Shown here one piece after another: positions 23,407 to 35,319 of a stretch of DNA of 54,927 nucleotides (position 1 is the first letter of the stretch; each line of letters begins with the position of its first letter). The DNA comes from Conoideocrella luteorostrata (Eukaryota; Ascomycota; Sordariomycetes; Hypocreales; Clavicipitaceae). The DNA is taken from NCBI GenBank assembly GCA_032433595.1, contig JASWJB010000302.1, forward strand, positions 1 to 54,927. Reading direction: 5' to 3'. A program made the translations under genes and the position numbers. The notes beneath the pieces were generated by a model. The model saw only the letters and a list, made by a program, of their open reading frames with translations. It searched no databases and was not told the DNA's origin.

Positions 23407-24501
23407 TTACTCCCATCGGTATACCCCATCGTCGTACTCAACACGGTGTCGTCGACTACCAGGCCCAACTGTGGCCCTTCGTCGCGGAACCATGCGCTGC
23501 ATCAATCGATAGCGCTGAGCCTCTTCCTCATCTCGCTGAACAACGCGGCCCCTTTCTTCTCGCTTCTTCTCCTTGATGTTGAGTTTTTGAATAGCCTCGA
23601 GGAGCTCATCCTCTCGCTCCTTGGCGGCATGAGCCTTGGCGGCGAAAGAGGTTGACGATCGCTTCAATGGTACTGGGACAGGATGACGGCTGGCAATCTC
23701 TGCGTTGGCCTTGGCAATTTTGGCTCGCATCTTCGACTGTCGGATCTCTTCTTCTTGTTGTGCGAGTCGACGCTTCTCGGCTTGACGCTGCTCAGCTTCA
23801 AGCCTGAGGCGGCGGCGCTCCTCATCTTCTGAAGCGCTGTTGTATGAGTATCGGCTGTCATATGAACTGGTGGAAGACTGCCGAGCGTGCTTATCCCTCC
23901 GATGGCCATCCAAAGGCTCAACGCGGATGCGTTGTCGGTCTCGGTCATTGCGGTTTCGCTCATCCACAATCACCGGTCTTCGAGAAGGGTGGCCACGAGG
24001 GGATGCGTCGACAATGAAGGGCGAGTTGTTGGCAAAGCTTGGTGAGGAGGGAGCGGTGGATGGAAACGTGAAAGCCTGAGGCGGCGTTCGTGGTGTAGGT
24101 GGGTTGTCCACTAGTAGAATGCGTTCTCGGTCTCGGCCGTGACGACCGGACTCAAGTCTCTGTCCGTTGATGTAGACTGACGAACGCCTCCGCCTAGCGC
24201 TGTTTGAGCTGTGGTATGATCGATCCGACTCGTCACCAGAGCGGTAGCTTGGTGTGGACGTCCGAGGAGTATAGTTGGGAGTCGGTGGCATGTGGTTGTA
24301 ATACGGAGATGAGTAGCTAGCTGGGCCAACAAAGGCAGGGGCCACTGGGTGACCGTATGGAACATGCTGAGTAGCGTGCTGAAAGACAACATTGTTGACG
24401 CATGGGATGCCATGGCGAGAGGATGGACAGAGAGAGGGTCTGTTTACCGTCTCCTTGTGACCATCTGGGTAAACATAGGTGTAGACATCGGTGGAGCACA
24501 T
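23407..24501 (-). CDS. Conserved fungal coiled-coil protein of unknown function
   Basis: A single-exon frame of 364 residues. I start it at the ATG at 24501 (MCSTDVYTYVYPDGHKETV) because this N-terminus is recognisable from a widespread family of uncharacterised filamentous-fungal proteins. An earlier in-frame ATG would add 31 unrelated residues. After the conserved head, with the cysteines of SLCPSSRHGIPC, the protein is Pro/Ser/Tyr-rich and low in order. A long charged helix rich in Glu, Arg, Gln and Lys (about residues 210-330, DEERRRLRLEAEQRQAEKRR) is predicted to be coiled coil. The tail is basic, with QRMVPRRRATVG. No signal peptide or membrane segment. The codon use is that of a housekeeping-type gene, and a long pyrimidine-rich 5' region precedes it. 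Function unknown. Confidence 0.85.
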   Translation of the reverse strand: MCSTDVYTYVYPDGHKETVNRPSLCPSSRHGIPCVNNVVFQHATQHVPYGHPVAPAFVGPASYSSPYYNHMPPTPNYTPRTSTPSYRSGDESDRSYHSSNSARRRRSSVYINGQRLESGRHGRDRERILLVDNPPTPRTPPQAFTFPSTAPSSPSFANNSPFIVDASPRGHPSRRPVIVDERNRNDRDRQRIRVEPLDGHRRDKHARQSSTSSYDSRYSYNSASEDEERRRLRLEAEQRQAEKRRLAQQEEEIRQSKMRAKIAKANAEIASRHPVPVPLKRSSTSFAAKAHAAKEREDELLEAIQKLNIKEKKREERGRVVQRDEEEAQRYRLMQRMVPRRRATVGPGSRRHRVEYDDGVYRWE

Positions 24502-26017
24502 GGTGATGACTGTAAACGTATGATATCGCGGAAGTACGCGGCGGTGGGAAGTAACTTTCCCAGACACTGGCGCGGATCCTAAGTCCTGGCGCAAAAGCAG
24601 TGAGCAGCAATGGCTATGCTTCGGTGTAAGTCGATGAAGTGTAGTAGGTTGCTCTTCGTTTCAATCAAGAGCTTTATTGGTAAAGATGAAGAAAGAACAA
24701 GATTTGCTGAAAGCGAAAGGAGCCGGCGACTGGACTATATAAGTGTGGGAGACGGGCTTTTGGTACGTATGTCTTGCTGACAGGTGAGTGGGCCAGCTGA
24801 AGGAAGTACCAATTTCGCAGTATGGGGGGCTTCTTGAACACTAATGAGCGTTGAAGAAAGTGGAAACGGGAATGGGGATGGGAATGGAATGGAATGAATT
24901 GGATATTGTATTGAAATTAGGCCTGAGGATGAAGTATGATAGGGAAGGGTCTCGCTGCCTAGAAGCCAAGGTGTGCGGATCGTGTCGATTTTATAAATGA
25001 CGAGGAGGCCTTGTGGTGCAAAATTATGTGCGGAGTGGTGAATTGAACCAGTGTCTGTGGTGTATGCGGCGTCCCGTGGGTCCTGGAATATGGAGGGGAG
25101 TGAAGGGAGGGATCCAAGCTGCTCAGCCAATCCAATCCACTCCAGACCAGACCCCTGCCTACTCTTCTTGCATCGCCCGTATCTGCCTCGCGAGGCCTTG
25201 CTGATGACTCCCATGTCCGAGTGGAGCAAATGGTCAATCGGTGGCTACAATGATCCAATGGCCGCATTGAACCGATTCTGGTATTACTCTGCCACCGGCC
25301 CGGCCACGACCACGAACTTGCCAACTGGCGAACTGTTGGCGCAGTATGGTATATGCGAAGCATAGTGGCTCACTCTTGCCGCAGAATCGCCATTGTGCCA
25401 AAGCAGACAAAGCAGACAAGTGGGAATGATGGCGAGATGTGCCAAGATGTCGTCTCGGCCAGACGGGGACGTCGAATCGTAGAGATTCGAAACGGGCGCG
25501 AACCTCCAAGGCCGCCTGGGACCTGGTAGGGCTATGGTGGCCGTGTTAACTGGGGTACAGACCGGCAGACCCCCGTGACCAGCAACCAGCACTCGTAGGT
25601 GCGATCAAAATAGCCCGTCTAATTTTGGTGAAGCAGTCCTAGAGGTGCTCCGTACGGAGGCCGCAGAAATCCTCCCAAGCATATTGGAAACACGACGTTG
25701 GCCGTTTCCCGTGGCCGCTGCTGAGATGGCAGTAATTGTGCCGTGGCATGTGGGCGAAACAGCTACTTCCGTGACTTTCGGCGCTTCGCCAAACACTCTC
25801 AACTTCATCGCCATAAAGGTCCGCAGAGCCTCTAGTGTAGATGTTGATATCATACTAGTACACTCATGTCGGCAGCGCATGTGGTTAACTCACCGGCGAG
25901 CGTGGCCATAGCAGTCGGAGAAGAACCCCGGCCCGGGGATTGGCTCTGCACCGTGCTGTATCGTCATCGTTCCTGTCTTGTGGCGCGGTCTCCATCTGTG
26001 TCTGTCACCGTGCCCGT

Positions 26018-26057
26018 CACCGTGCCTATCTGCCTGTCACCGTGTCTATCTGCCTGT
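26018..26057. repeat. 20-bp tandem duplication
   Basis: Two adjacent units of CACCGTGCCTATCTGCCTGT differ at one base (C/T). CTGTCACCGTGCC fragments just upstream extend the pattern loosely. Confidence 0.85.
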
Positions 26058-27199
26058 AAATCGTGCGTGCCTCTCGAGCGGGCTGCAGATGGCGAGCGTT
26101 GAGCGGCCCTGAATTGGTGGATGGAGGAGAGAGGCAGTGGACGGAGGCCGCAAGCAGACCAGCAGCCGGCCAATCACATGGGGTAAGAGTCCTACCTGTC
26201 CACCCACAAGTCGTGCCTGCCCTGCCCTGCATCTACTCCCCACGCTATCAACGTTCAGCCTCGGGGGCAGTGCTGCCTGCTGAGAAGCGACTGTGGGTGA
26301 GCACTAACGAAGTTCAAGCCACGGAGGGAGTAGTTAGTTAGTCCTGCGTGGCTGCATGGTGGTTTGTCAACTGGCCACATGACGCCTGCCACAATTTCGT
26401 TTTTGGTGCGAGGTACCACACACAACTGCCCCTAGCCGGCGGGCCGCGTCGAGTTGGATGCTGCGAGACGTCACTCTTTGTCCTGGCCCCCATTCACTGC
26501 CATCCAATATTTCGTCGCCGCTGACGAAATGTCCTGGAATCAGTTCTCGACGGCAGCTCTTGACAAGGCTGGACCCTGTGGCTAGACTCTGTGGTTGTTC
26601 TGGCTGCCATTGCTGTCAATGAAATGCTGATGATTCCACGTTGTATGGTCCGTGCGGTGTGTACGGCTAATTCACATCGCGAGACCGGCATGAACAATAA
26701 GCAACTATCAGGGCCACGCCGGAACATTAGCAGTGTGTACTACGGAGTACGGAGTACCGAGAACGGATTGGCGGATTGATTAATTGATTAATTACATGGC
26801 CAGAAGGGGTAAACGAACTTGCGTCGGATTACTCTTGTCATACTAGCACTTCACGATTCCCGCCATCTACGGAGTACAGGTTGATCCGTCTGACATATTA
26901 CAATAGTTAGAGCACAATGGAATCAATTCCTTCTGCTATTAAAAAACGGGTTGCCTCCCGCTTCGGAACCTCAGAACTTTGTACTCGCACGGCTCGATCC
27001 GTCTCTTCTCAGCCGTTCAGCCACGCGCTCCACAGGTCAGATTTCTCGCAGCACAAACGTAGCCAGGACGCACACGCGCGAGCAGTCCTAGACAAGGGAT
27101 TTCGAACGGGCGGGTGCTTGCGTCTGCAGGCACGCCGTACGTCATATGCAGTTGATGGTTTGCAGTATTGCCGTCCCCTCATGCAATCAAGGCAGACTC

Positions 27200-27215
27200 T
27201 ACGGAGTACTCCGTA
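27200..27215. repeat. Perfect 16-bp palindrome TACGGAGTACTCCGTA
   Basis: The best copy of a motif seen in part or whole at many sites in the window, including 8926-8935, 17923-17936, 26741-26757, 26868-26877, 27635-27645 and 45342-45355. Both halves of the palindrome are exact. Confidence 0.9.
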
Positions 27216-27568
27216 TGGTCACGGATTTCTAGGACTTACAGGTCGTATAGTACGCGCAATCCTGTGGCAGTCATCAAGAGTAAGTACTACTTGGAAGGCC
27301 TCCCATGAGGCTCAAGCACGCCATGATTGCGATTATGATGCATCAACAACAATGTTTTCGCAAGCATTAGTGCCCGCCGCCCCTCTCTGGCGAGATGCAT
27401 CATGAACTGCTGCAAGAAAGGCGTGCTCCATACAGTGTTGTCCTTGGTGTTCCTTGCAGAGAGGCTGTGTTTGGTTTGCACCCGCACTCTAGGGAAGGGC
27501 CGCCGCCGCCGAGTTCAATACAGAGCCTCAATGCGAGAGTGAAGGAGAGAGCATCGTCATGATTGGGT

Positions 27569-27598
27569 GAATGTGGGCGAATGTGGGCGAATGTGGGC
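27569..27598. repeat. Triple tandem of GAATGTGGGC
   Basis: Three exact 10-bp units at 27569-27578, 27579-27588 and 27589-27598. Confidence 0.9.
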
Positions 27599-29347
27599 AA
27601 TTGTGGATGCCGGTTGTAGTTTCTCTGCAACTAAGTACTCCGTACTGTCGAAGAACGGCCGCATTAGCTCGCTTGCCTGGCTGCGCATTTTTGCTTGCGC
27701 CTCATCCCTCAGGACCCATCCTCTCGTAAGCCTACCTATCACCAGACACAAAAAAAAAAGGAAAAAAAAAAAACAAAAAAAGGAAAGAAGCGACAACAAT
27801 ACTCCGCAGAGCCAAACAAGAAACCTCGTTTGAGTGATGGATGCAATTTGCACCCCTAGCCGAAACTTTGCGTTTTCAATTATGGCAACACCTTCAGGCT
27901 CTCCCCTCATTCGTTCCCGATTGCTCGGGACGGCCACGGTCGCTCTTGACGCGCGCGTTGTCATGTTTCACCCTTGGCCGCCCACAACGGTCGCTCAAAA
28001 TGGAGAAACTGACATGCAGCACGGATTCATTCGATCTCGTGAAACCTTTATATCCGACTGTTAGCCCGCTTCAAAGACCTATATGAGCAGTCCAAGCTGC
28101 TACAGCGCTAGACCTCCCTCGCAATTATTACTCTCTCGTCTTTGAGAAATGGCCTTCTATTCAATTAGTTGAGCGCGCGCGCGTGCTCAATCACTCTGTT
28201 GACCCGACAATCTGGAAATTGACTCTGTTTCACGGGACGCGCAGCCCACGCAACCCCACGGACAGACAGCCCGTTTCGTCCAGCGCCAAAACGCTCTTCA
28301 AATTGGGTCATCGTCGTCTCTCTCAGCAGGCACCACTGACGAACGGTATCTGCACGGCCACCTCTACGCGTGCCAAGTGAAGCCCACTGAAAAGATGGGC
28401 AAAAATTGGTAAGCCGAAAAGTAAGCGGAAGCCTGTGTGAGATAAATGTAGAAACATTCGCCACTGAGAGACCGCTGTCACTTATGACATGACCCGGTGT
28501 GTAAGCAAGCTTTGGACTAGGTTCTGGCAACGCAAAGCAAGCGCCCTCTTTTTTTTTCTTTTTTTTCTCGGTCTAGTTTACTGCGTGAGCGACCTGCGCT
28601 TGTCTTTTTGCCACTTGGAAAGTCCAAAGTCCTTCAATGTGGTTGCGATGCCTGACTTGCCACCAGTGAGCCCTACGGCACATCCATTTTCGTGTACGGG
28701 TGGATCTAGACCATGGTGTAACAAAGGAACATGAATCGTAGAAGTCCAAGTGGAAAAAGGCTGCTGGGTCTAACTCGGGGGAAAGGGTTCCTCGGCTCCT
28801 CAGGAATAATTCGTCTGCCTAGGCGGTACGAGCTGCGTGCTCACTCTCAGCTGACAAATGGCATCACAGCCAACAGGAGCATTCCACACTCTAATATCTG
28901 CGGTCAATGCTGCAGAAGTCACCGCAAGGATAGAGATACCGCTTGATGGGTAAAGCACGTAAGTCATGACGTAACACGTAGTCCGGGTGGGAGGGCTGAT
29001 CGTGTTTTGGCATGGGCCAGCCAGCTTTCGAACCACTTCGGTTTGTACACTTGCGCACTTGTACCACATGAGCAGCAGGGTTTGATGCAAACCGTTCGAA
29101 TAGCCAAGTTTGAGTAGATGAGACTACATAAAAAGGTCAAGTGAAGCTCAAGGCGTGAGGATATGCTGTTTGAGTTCATGATCCAATGTGCCAACCACGT
29201 TCAAAAGCACTTTGAGGGCGTGAAACAACGCCCCGGAGTTTATAGGAGCTGTTTTGTCATTATATAACAGAATATATCGTAGAATTCAATCTCGAATACA
29301 TGGTGAAACAGAAGGGAAGACGTCTTACATGATCCCATCGCATCGCG

Positions 29348-29815
29348 TCACCAAACGCCGCCCTCGAAGGGTTCGTCACCCAGCCTATTCCCCATCTTCG
29401 TCCTTCCATCCCAATACATAATCTTCACGTCCCTCAAGTCATCCATCGGCTCCCCATTCATCGTCCCATCCAAAGTCAGTACATTCACCCTCGCGACCTC
29501 GTGATCTTTCGCAAAACCCATGTGCGTCAGCACCCCACATCTCGGGCAAAACGGATGTGCTACCGTTCTGCTACCGAAGACGTGCTGGCCGAGCGCTGCG
29601 TGACCTTGCGATGGGCGGAGCAGCGTAAATGAGTCTTTGACGGGCACGGCGAGCATGCAGCCTGTTTTTAGGCAGTACGTGCAGTTGCATTTCGTGAGTG
29701 TGAAGGATTTGCCGGGGGAGGGGGCGTGCAGGTACAGCTTCACGGTGTATTGGATGAAGGCGCAGTGGCAGGAGCCCTTGTAAAGAGGAAAATTTTCTGT
29801 CGCTTCGGAGGGCAT
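29348..29815 (-). CDS. GFA/CENP-V-like zinc-binding protein
   Basis: A single exon of 155 residues. The cysteine pattern matches the glutathione-dependent formaldehyde-activating (GFA/CENP-V) fold: GSCHC (Cys16, Cys18), KCNCTYC (Cys43, Cys45, Cys48) and FCPRCG (Cys90, Cys93), which would hold two zinc ions. Length and spacing are normal for the short fungal members. Bacterial Gfa was described as helping formaldehyde react with glutathione; fungal homologues are mostly uncharacterised, so that reaction is only a family label. No signal peptide: likely cytosolic. A CTATAAG element about 25-30 bases before the ATG is unusually close for a core promoter, hinting at a short leader. It has no close neighbour and appears intact. 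Confidence 0.87.
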   Translation of the reverse strand: MPSEATENFPLYKGSCHCAFIQYTVKLYLHAPSPGKSFTLTKCNCTYCLKTGCMLAVPVKDSFTLLRPSQGHAALGQHVFGSRTVAHPFCPRCGVLTHMGFAKDHEVARVNVLTLDGTMNGEPMDDLRDVKIMYWDGRTKMGNRLGDEPFEGGVW

Positions 29816-32800
29816 GGAGTCTTTTGATGCTTTGGTACTTATAGAGCGGAAATGTTGGCTTGCGCAGATGGAGGAATGCGCTCGGTGGATGAGTGTTCAC
29901 CAATGGTGAGGGCAGCCAGGCTTTGTCCAGGCTTGTTATAATGTAGTAGGAGCTGTACCAGAAGGGAAATATTACGGGCACGAGGGGCGCTTGCTAATAT
30001 ACATACAATTCTGGAATTATCACGCTAGGTAGGAAGGTTGTTGTTTTGGCGCATATTCGTAACATTAAATGCCTTCGAAAAGTGTCCGGAAAGTGTCCGT
30101 GATGCGACGATTGAACGTGGCGCCATGAATGACATCCACAACTACTCCGTACTCTATACTACGTTAGTAGCTTGCGGTCTTACAAGTCATAGTACAAAAG
30201 ACTCGATAATGACACTTTTGCTAGGTCGTGCATTTGCAATCGCTCTTGTAAGCCGCTTCCAGTCAAATATCGCGCGCCCGACTACAGCAATACACTCCAC
30301 CCGCACATTCGTCTGCTCATTTCGCGTTCACGGGCCCACAACACGCCTTCATCGATCTCTACCGACCTGGCTGGACATCCCTCGTAACAAACAACGCCCT
30401 TGCGATCCCGCCTAGCAGTCTTGCTATTTGGAAGAAGGTGCCTTGCTGAGGTGGTTGGATAGTTGACCGCTGCACAGGCTTGTTTGTAGGTACTGCAGGA
30501 AGTGTCATGTGCGTCCAGGACCAACTCTGACAAAATGGAGGGCCGGTAAGAATAGCGATCGATATTTGACCAAAGAGCGACAAAACCGCTCAGTTTATGT
30601 TGTCAGCTCCAGACTGTTGTGAGTTGCACCAAGCGGAGTCGTACAGTCGCGGCTATCTTCGTCGTCGGCTAGCTTGTATTAGAATGCAACACCACGGCCC
30701 AGCCAAAGTTGAGAATTTTGTGCAGGAGCATGTACGGTTCAGATTAGAACACTATGTCTATTAGAATACCTAAGACAAGCAAAACAAAGCCTCATACACT
30801 CCAAATATTGACTGTATGTCCACTTTTACCTGGAATGTTTCGCCCGCCTGACCACAATCCTGCATCCACGCAACAGGAATCGCATCTACAATTGTTGGCT
30901 TGCTGTTGACTCTTCTTCCGCAGAACTGTTACCTGTTGATACGATTCTGAACACTTGAAGAGAATGAAGTCCAGACGGAAGGTGCACAATGAGGCTGAAC
31001 ATGATTGGAAATGCACGCGTGATGATGGTCTCGCTTCGGAAGGCCGTGGTGTAGACGGTGTTTCACTCATCATGTACACGCCATAGGGCTCTATCTAGCA
31101 AAAGCCGGCAGAATTCCTAACCGAAGCGAATATGACCGCTGCCCACCCGTAGTCTCCATCGAGGACCTGGAATACAACCCTACGTTCTTACCTCACCATC
31201 AATCCAGCCTTCATCTGAGACGATTGCACAGAATCGCGGAGCAACATAGCCGTCGTTACCGTCGTTGACCTTGACAGTCACGACATTATAATAGCCTTTA
31301 TTGAGCTTTGATGGGTTTGTCCATACTTCCCGCTTGGTTGCCCTATTATGGACTCCTTGGGCTTTATGGGTATGCGGTCTCAGTGAGCCCCAAAGCGTAG
31401 CGAATATGTTTTGATGACGAAATTGAACTCGTACTCTTATAAATCCGTATCGCGGATGAAGATCATGTTCCCTGCGTCTGTGTTTTTCACTGAGTTAACC
31501 TTGAGCAATCCCGGCACAGCCACGTTGCCGACCGTCTTACTCTGTGTGATAAATAGTTCCCTCGATGCTCAACGAAAGAGGCTCTTCATTCTTTATTTAA
31601 CGCCACCCACGTGCGGAGGCTGTAACCCCCTCATGAGATGCACGCTTCGCCGCGGAACTGGCGAGTGTCTGCCGTGGGGCGATCTTCGCAAGGAGAAGCC
31701 ATAGCAGCATGCTTCGACTCGTCGTCAATTTGTTGCGAACAAAAGTTTTCCCTTTATTTTACATTTCACTCTGGGTTGATCCTGAAAAAGAGCCTTAAAC
31801 CCGAAATGGGCTATTAACGTCCGGTCGCAGCGCAGGCCCCGCCATTCATTCGCTTTGGCCAAAATGAAGTTATCACCGCGTCACATAACATCAAAGACCT
31901 GCGGAAATCAGTATATATGCCTTATTTTACATGTTTCGAGATGTTAAGTCGATCGGAATGCAAGTTCGGTAAGGTAGCGAGTCTTTTGCGATCAACGACC
32001 TCGCACCACAGTGGTTCTTGGTCACTACTGACCAATACCAGGCTCACTTCTCATGTACTACAACGTATCAAATGGTTACAAAGTCATAGTAGTGGTCACA
32101 TATGGCATTTTTGAAACGCTAAATAGCCGCATTCCAAAGCAGCTGCGACCATTACTTGTCTTCTCGAAAGCGGGCTGAATGCGTGTCCCGTTAACCTTAC
32201 CCGCTAGAATGAAGTTAATCTCTAATCCCGAATTCGCGCGTTTCCCAGAAACAAACGAGCTTGACGAGCCGCGGCATATTTCGTACGTATTGGGCGGGAG
32301 AAACTGCCCATTTATGACGCCGTCTTTAGTCACCCTCGCTCAGGCACCAGTCATGCGAGCTCAGGGAGCTATACTTCGCTCACTTAGCGTGTCCTGAACC
32401 AGCTTCACCTGCGCTTAAGCTTCAGCTGATTCTTGTATAATTATGCAAAGCACTTAGAGCATCTGACGGTGTACAGTGTGTGGGCGGAAAAGCGCCTCTA
32501 GAGTGACTGAGATGATCTCACGTGGGTTTTGGACGTGACCGGATTAGTTAGATCAAATGAATTAGCTATAAGAAGCGTTCTAGCTTGGCTGTCTAAACAG
32601 GTTTCCCCTTCGCAATAAAGTTGTGTCTTTATTCGGAGCCCTGCTCCATTGCGTGCGTGCGGGCGCGCGGTCGCTGTGAGTGGTGCACGCTGGAATGTGT
32701 GCATGTGTGTGCGTCCGGCGCATTATTATAACTGAATTGCTTTATTGAAGTGTGCACTTGTCTAATAAACTCTTGTTGGGTAAACAGACTATTTGATCTT

Positions 32801-33742
32801 ATTATACAGAAGATCTCTACGAATTGATCCAGGTCTCTCCCGAGACTTGTTACAAACCGAAGTTACACTACTGGTTGTGTGCTAGACCCCAGCAGGCAAG
32901 TGTTGTGGGTGCATGCTTTGGGTCGACAAAATATCTCCATATAATAGGAACTCTAATTATAGTTGCATTTCTTACTAGCTTTCTGCCCTGGTAAAGTCAT
33001 CTCGTCGCCTGGGAGTAAATTTACAGTGAACTGCACATTACTGGGGAATGATGGATGCGGGCCGCCGTGGACTCCCGTTGTGTACGTACCACAATTTGCG
33101 GGACGTTATGGGTATTAAGTGCGACCTCTGTTGTCCCCGCCTCCTTGGGGCTGGGCTTGGCTTCTTCCACAATCAACGAAGAACTGAAGAGCAGGCACGG
33201 GGCAGAAAGGGTTCCTGGGCTGGTCTAGCGCTGTTCGGGGAAATACATACTTCCATGGCGCATCCTCAGCGTCATGGGCCATGCCCGGCCAGTAACGTCA
33301 GTCCTGCGACCCATGGTATTCTCCCCCCACGGACCCTGGTGCACTTCTTAGACCGCCGTCGTGGACTTGGACTGACATTCGGGCAACATTCGCCGTCCAG
33401 AACATGTACACCACCGGCTGCATCATTGCTTTCTCCGATGTGATGTTCCGACTTGTGGTCTTGTTCTTTTTTTTGTTTGATTTGGGACAAAGTTGGAGAA
33501 GTGCGGTCTCTGACTCCCTCACCGTCCCCCCTCCCTCTACCACCCAAAAAATGACTAAACATTGGAGGGGTCTCTCGTACGGGCCAATCATCCGATAAGT
33601 GTGCGGTGGTCGAGAAAGTTCAGCTTCAAGCCGGGACGCTTTAGATGGCTTTCGATAAAGAGGATCGGCCCATTCTCATATTTATTTTCCTTTCACCCCA
33701 GGTCGTCTGTGCCTTGACCACTCTTTCGTCTTCTTCTTCTTG
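29816..33742. other. Intergenic with decayed coding scraps
   Basis: No intact gene. Minus-strand scraps at 31185-31531 and near 32076-32333 look protein-like but are broken. A third copy of the TAAATTTRCAGTG repeat lies at 32975-33035. Several stretches are AT-rich with many stops. Confidence 0.45.
31185..31531 (-). pseudogene. Unidentified decayed coding fragment
   Basis: Minus-strand frames give VGNVAVPGLLKVNSVKNTDA and NMIFIRDTDL before a TAA, then after further stops another frame gives YYNVVTVKVNDGNDGYVAPR and FCAIVSDEGWIDGEV. The amino-acid texture and low-complexity-free character suggest an old gene rather than chance. I cannot name the family. A possibly related frame, VINGQFLPPNTYEICRGSSS, lies upstream on the same strand at 32333-32076. 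Confidence 0.3.
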
Positions 33743-35319
33743 ATGCCGGCGGAATTATTGCACCGAACGCCTGGCGACACTGATCCTTATAGCGACGACA
33801 CGGATCAGACAATGTACCCTCGTCAGATCCTTCTTTTCCAGCAAAACAACCACCCGCCCATCTCGGCTCACGAACCACCCTCATTTGGCCTGCGCAAATT
33901 GCCAACCCTCTTTCAACCGGAAGATGGCAGTGCATTCATCGAGGGACACGTCTTGGTAAATCCGTCCCATCTCTGACATTTGCGTATGCATAACGGCTGA
34001 CCTCTCCGTCCGATCATAGCCTATCCCTGTCAAAGCTTATCTCACCGACGGAAACCTATGGACGCCTTTCCTCGATGGCCACGCCGAGGCAGGGGATCGC
34101 ATCCTTGCTGCGAAGGGCGTCATTCATAACACCCAGTGCACAAAAATAGGCATCTACAGTGACATCTTCTCCGCATTAGAGAGCGGCCATGAACTGCCTC
34201 GAAAACTGCCCGCCATCCCGCTCAAGCCGCTATCATCAGGCTCCAGCATCTCCAGCTGTCTGTCCCTCATCAGTAATGATAGTGGCTCGTCCAGCGACGT
34301 TGTGCCAGCAGTGCAGCATCTAGTTTTGCCGTTACGGCCCGCTACCATGGGAGTGCCTTTGACCACCAGGACGCGCATTCCTGTAGAAGCCGTATCCCTA
34401 TCAGCAGCACCTCCACGCGAGACCGCTGCTGTAGGCATCGATTGGCGGGAGCCATGCATATTTGAATCAATTCGGGAAGTGCTGCAAGACGATCCCGAAT
34501 ATGTGGAGAACATCATTCGCGCCGTCCAACATCTCCCTGACGAGAAACAAGCTCTGTTGCCCATGACGCGTGACGACTCAACTGCGACGCCAGTCGACAA
34601 CAATGACGGCAACGGGAACGACAGTACTGTGCAGACTTCCTCTCCAACCGGTCCCAGTCGCAGCTCGACGTCCAATTCCAGAAAGACACAGAAGCGCAAG
34701 GTCTCGGATGGCCACGATGGCGATAACGGTGACGGGGCCGAATCGAGCCACAGAGGTCGGCTCTAGAGGCGGTGACCCAAGCCGTGGGGATACGAGGCGC
34801 AAGTCTGGCAAGCATTACGCATGTCCGTACTGTCTCGCTTTCCAGATCGCCATCACCAACAATCCCAGCTTCCAATCTTGTCGGGCATCAGTATATCACA
34901 AGACACGCAATGACTTGAGGTATATCGAACACAAACAGCCCCAGCTCGGTCACGTAGTTGCAGACGACTAATACCGTCTATAACAGGCTACATCTACAGG
35001 TGTCATTACCCCGAAGTAAAAGGAGAAGCCACGGTCAAAACCAGAAACAAGCTCGAAGTCCAAGCCGGCGCCCACAAGTCAAAAGATGACCTCCAGTACT
35101 ACATGAGTGGGATGCAGTGGACGGAGGTTCAGGTCAATATTGACGGGGCTGGAAAAAAAAAGATATACCATAAATTCCAAGGAGTGGCTCGATAATGAGT
35201 TGAATTGCTTCCTGGCGATTTGGGACATCATATTTCCTGCCGCGCAATTCCCCAGCCTGGCCAAACCCATGTCTCCTCGTAATTGCCTCACCCTCGTGGC
35301 CCATTGTCATCTAACATGA
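33743..35319 (+). pseudogene. Decayed C2H2-like zinc-finger protein gene
   Basis: Exon 33743-33955 is followed by a 64-nt intron (GTAAAT...CATAG) and a long second exon from 34020 that is open to 34766. It is Ser/Thr/Asp-rich near its end, as in fungal regulators with a disordered N-terminal half. Near 34755-34770 the reading shifts by one, into a frame with KSGKHYACPYCLAF and later YHKTRNDLR, which resemble degenerate C2H2 fingers of the fungal FACPF/HLYRRH type. A further intron 34920-34999 (GTATAT...CTACAG) is plausible. A run of nine A near 35151-35160 then coincides with another shift, into a frame carrying FLAIWDIIFPAAQFP, which matches the family's downstream WxxIFP segment. Two frame changes make a working product unlikely unless they are assembly errors. 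More open but unassignable sequence continues to about 35999. Confidence 0.6.

Larger units (their letters stand above)
24502..29347. other. Long intergenic region, no gene recognised
   Basis: The first about 350 bases look like the leader and promoter of the coiled-coil gene. Beyond that there are only short frames. Simple repeats: a 20-bp tandem pair at 26018-26057, a GAATGTGGGC triplet repeat at 27569-27598, and an A-rich run near 27749-27782. Palindromic TACGGAGTA elements cluster at 26741-27645. Confidence 0.5.

Noticed and set aside
24735..25229. 164-residue minus-strand frame upstream of the coiled-coil gene
   Set aside because: Low-complexity Pro/Phe/Ser content from a pyrimidine-rich leader; no family features.
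26917..27405. 162-residue plus-strand frame
   Set aside because: It spans the palindrome TACGGAGTACTCCGTA, has no family features, and its composition is that of the surrounding non-coding sequence.
25981..27598. Short tandem repeats considered as a CRISPR array
   Set aside because: Units are directly adjacent without unique spacers, and the organism is a eukaryote.
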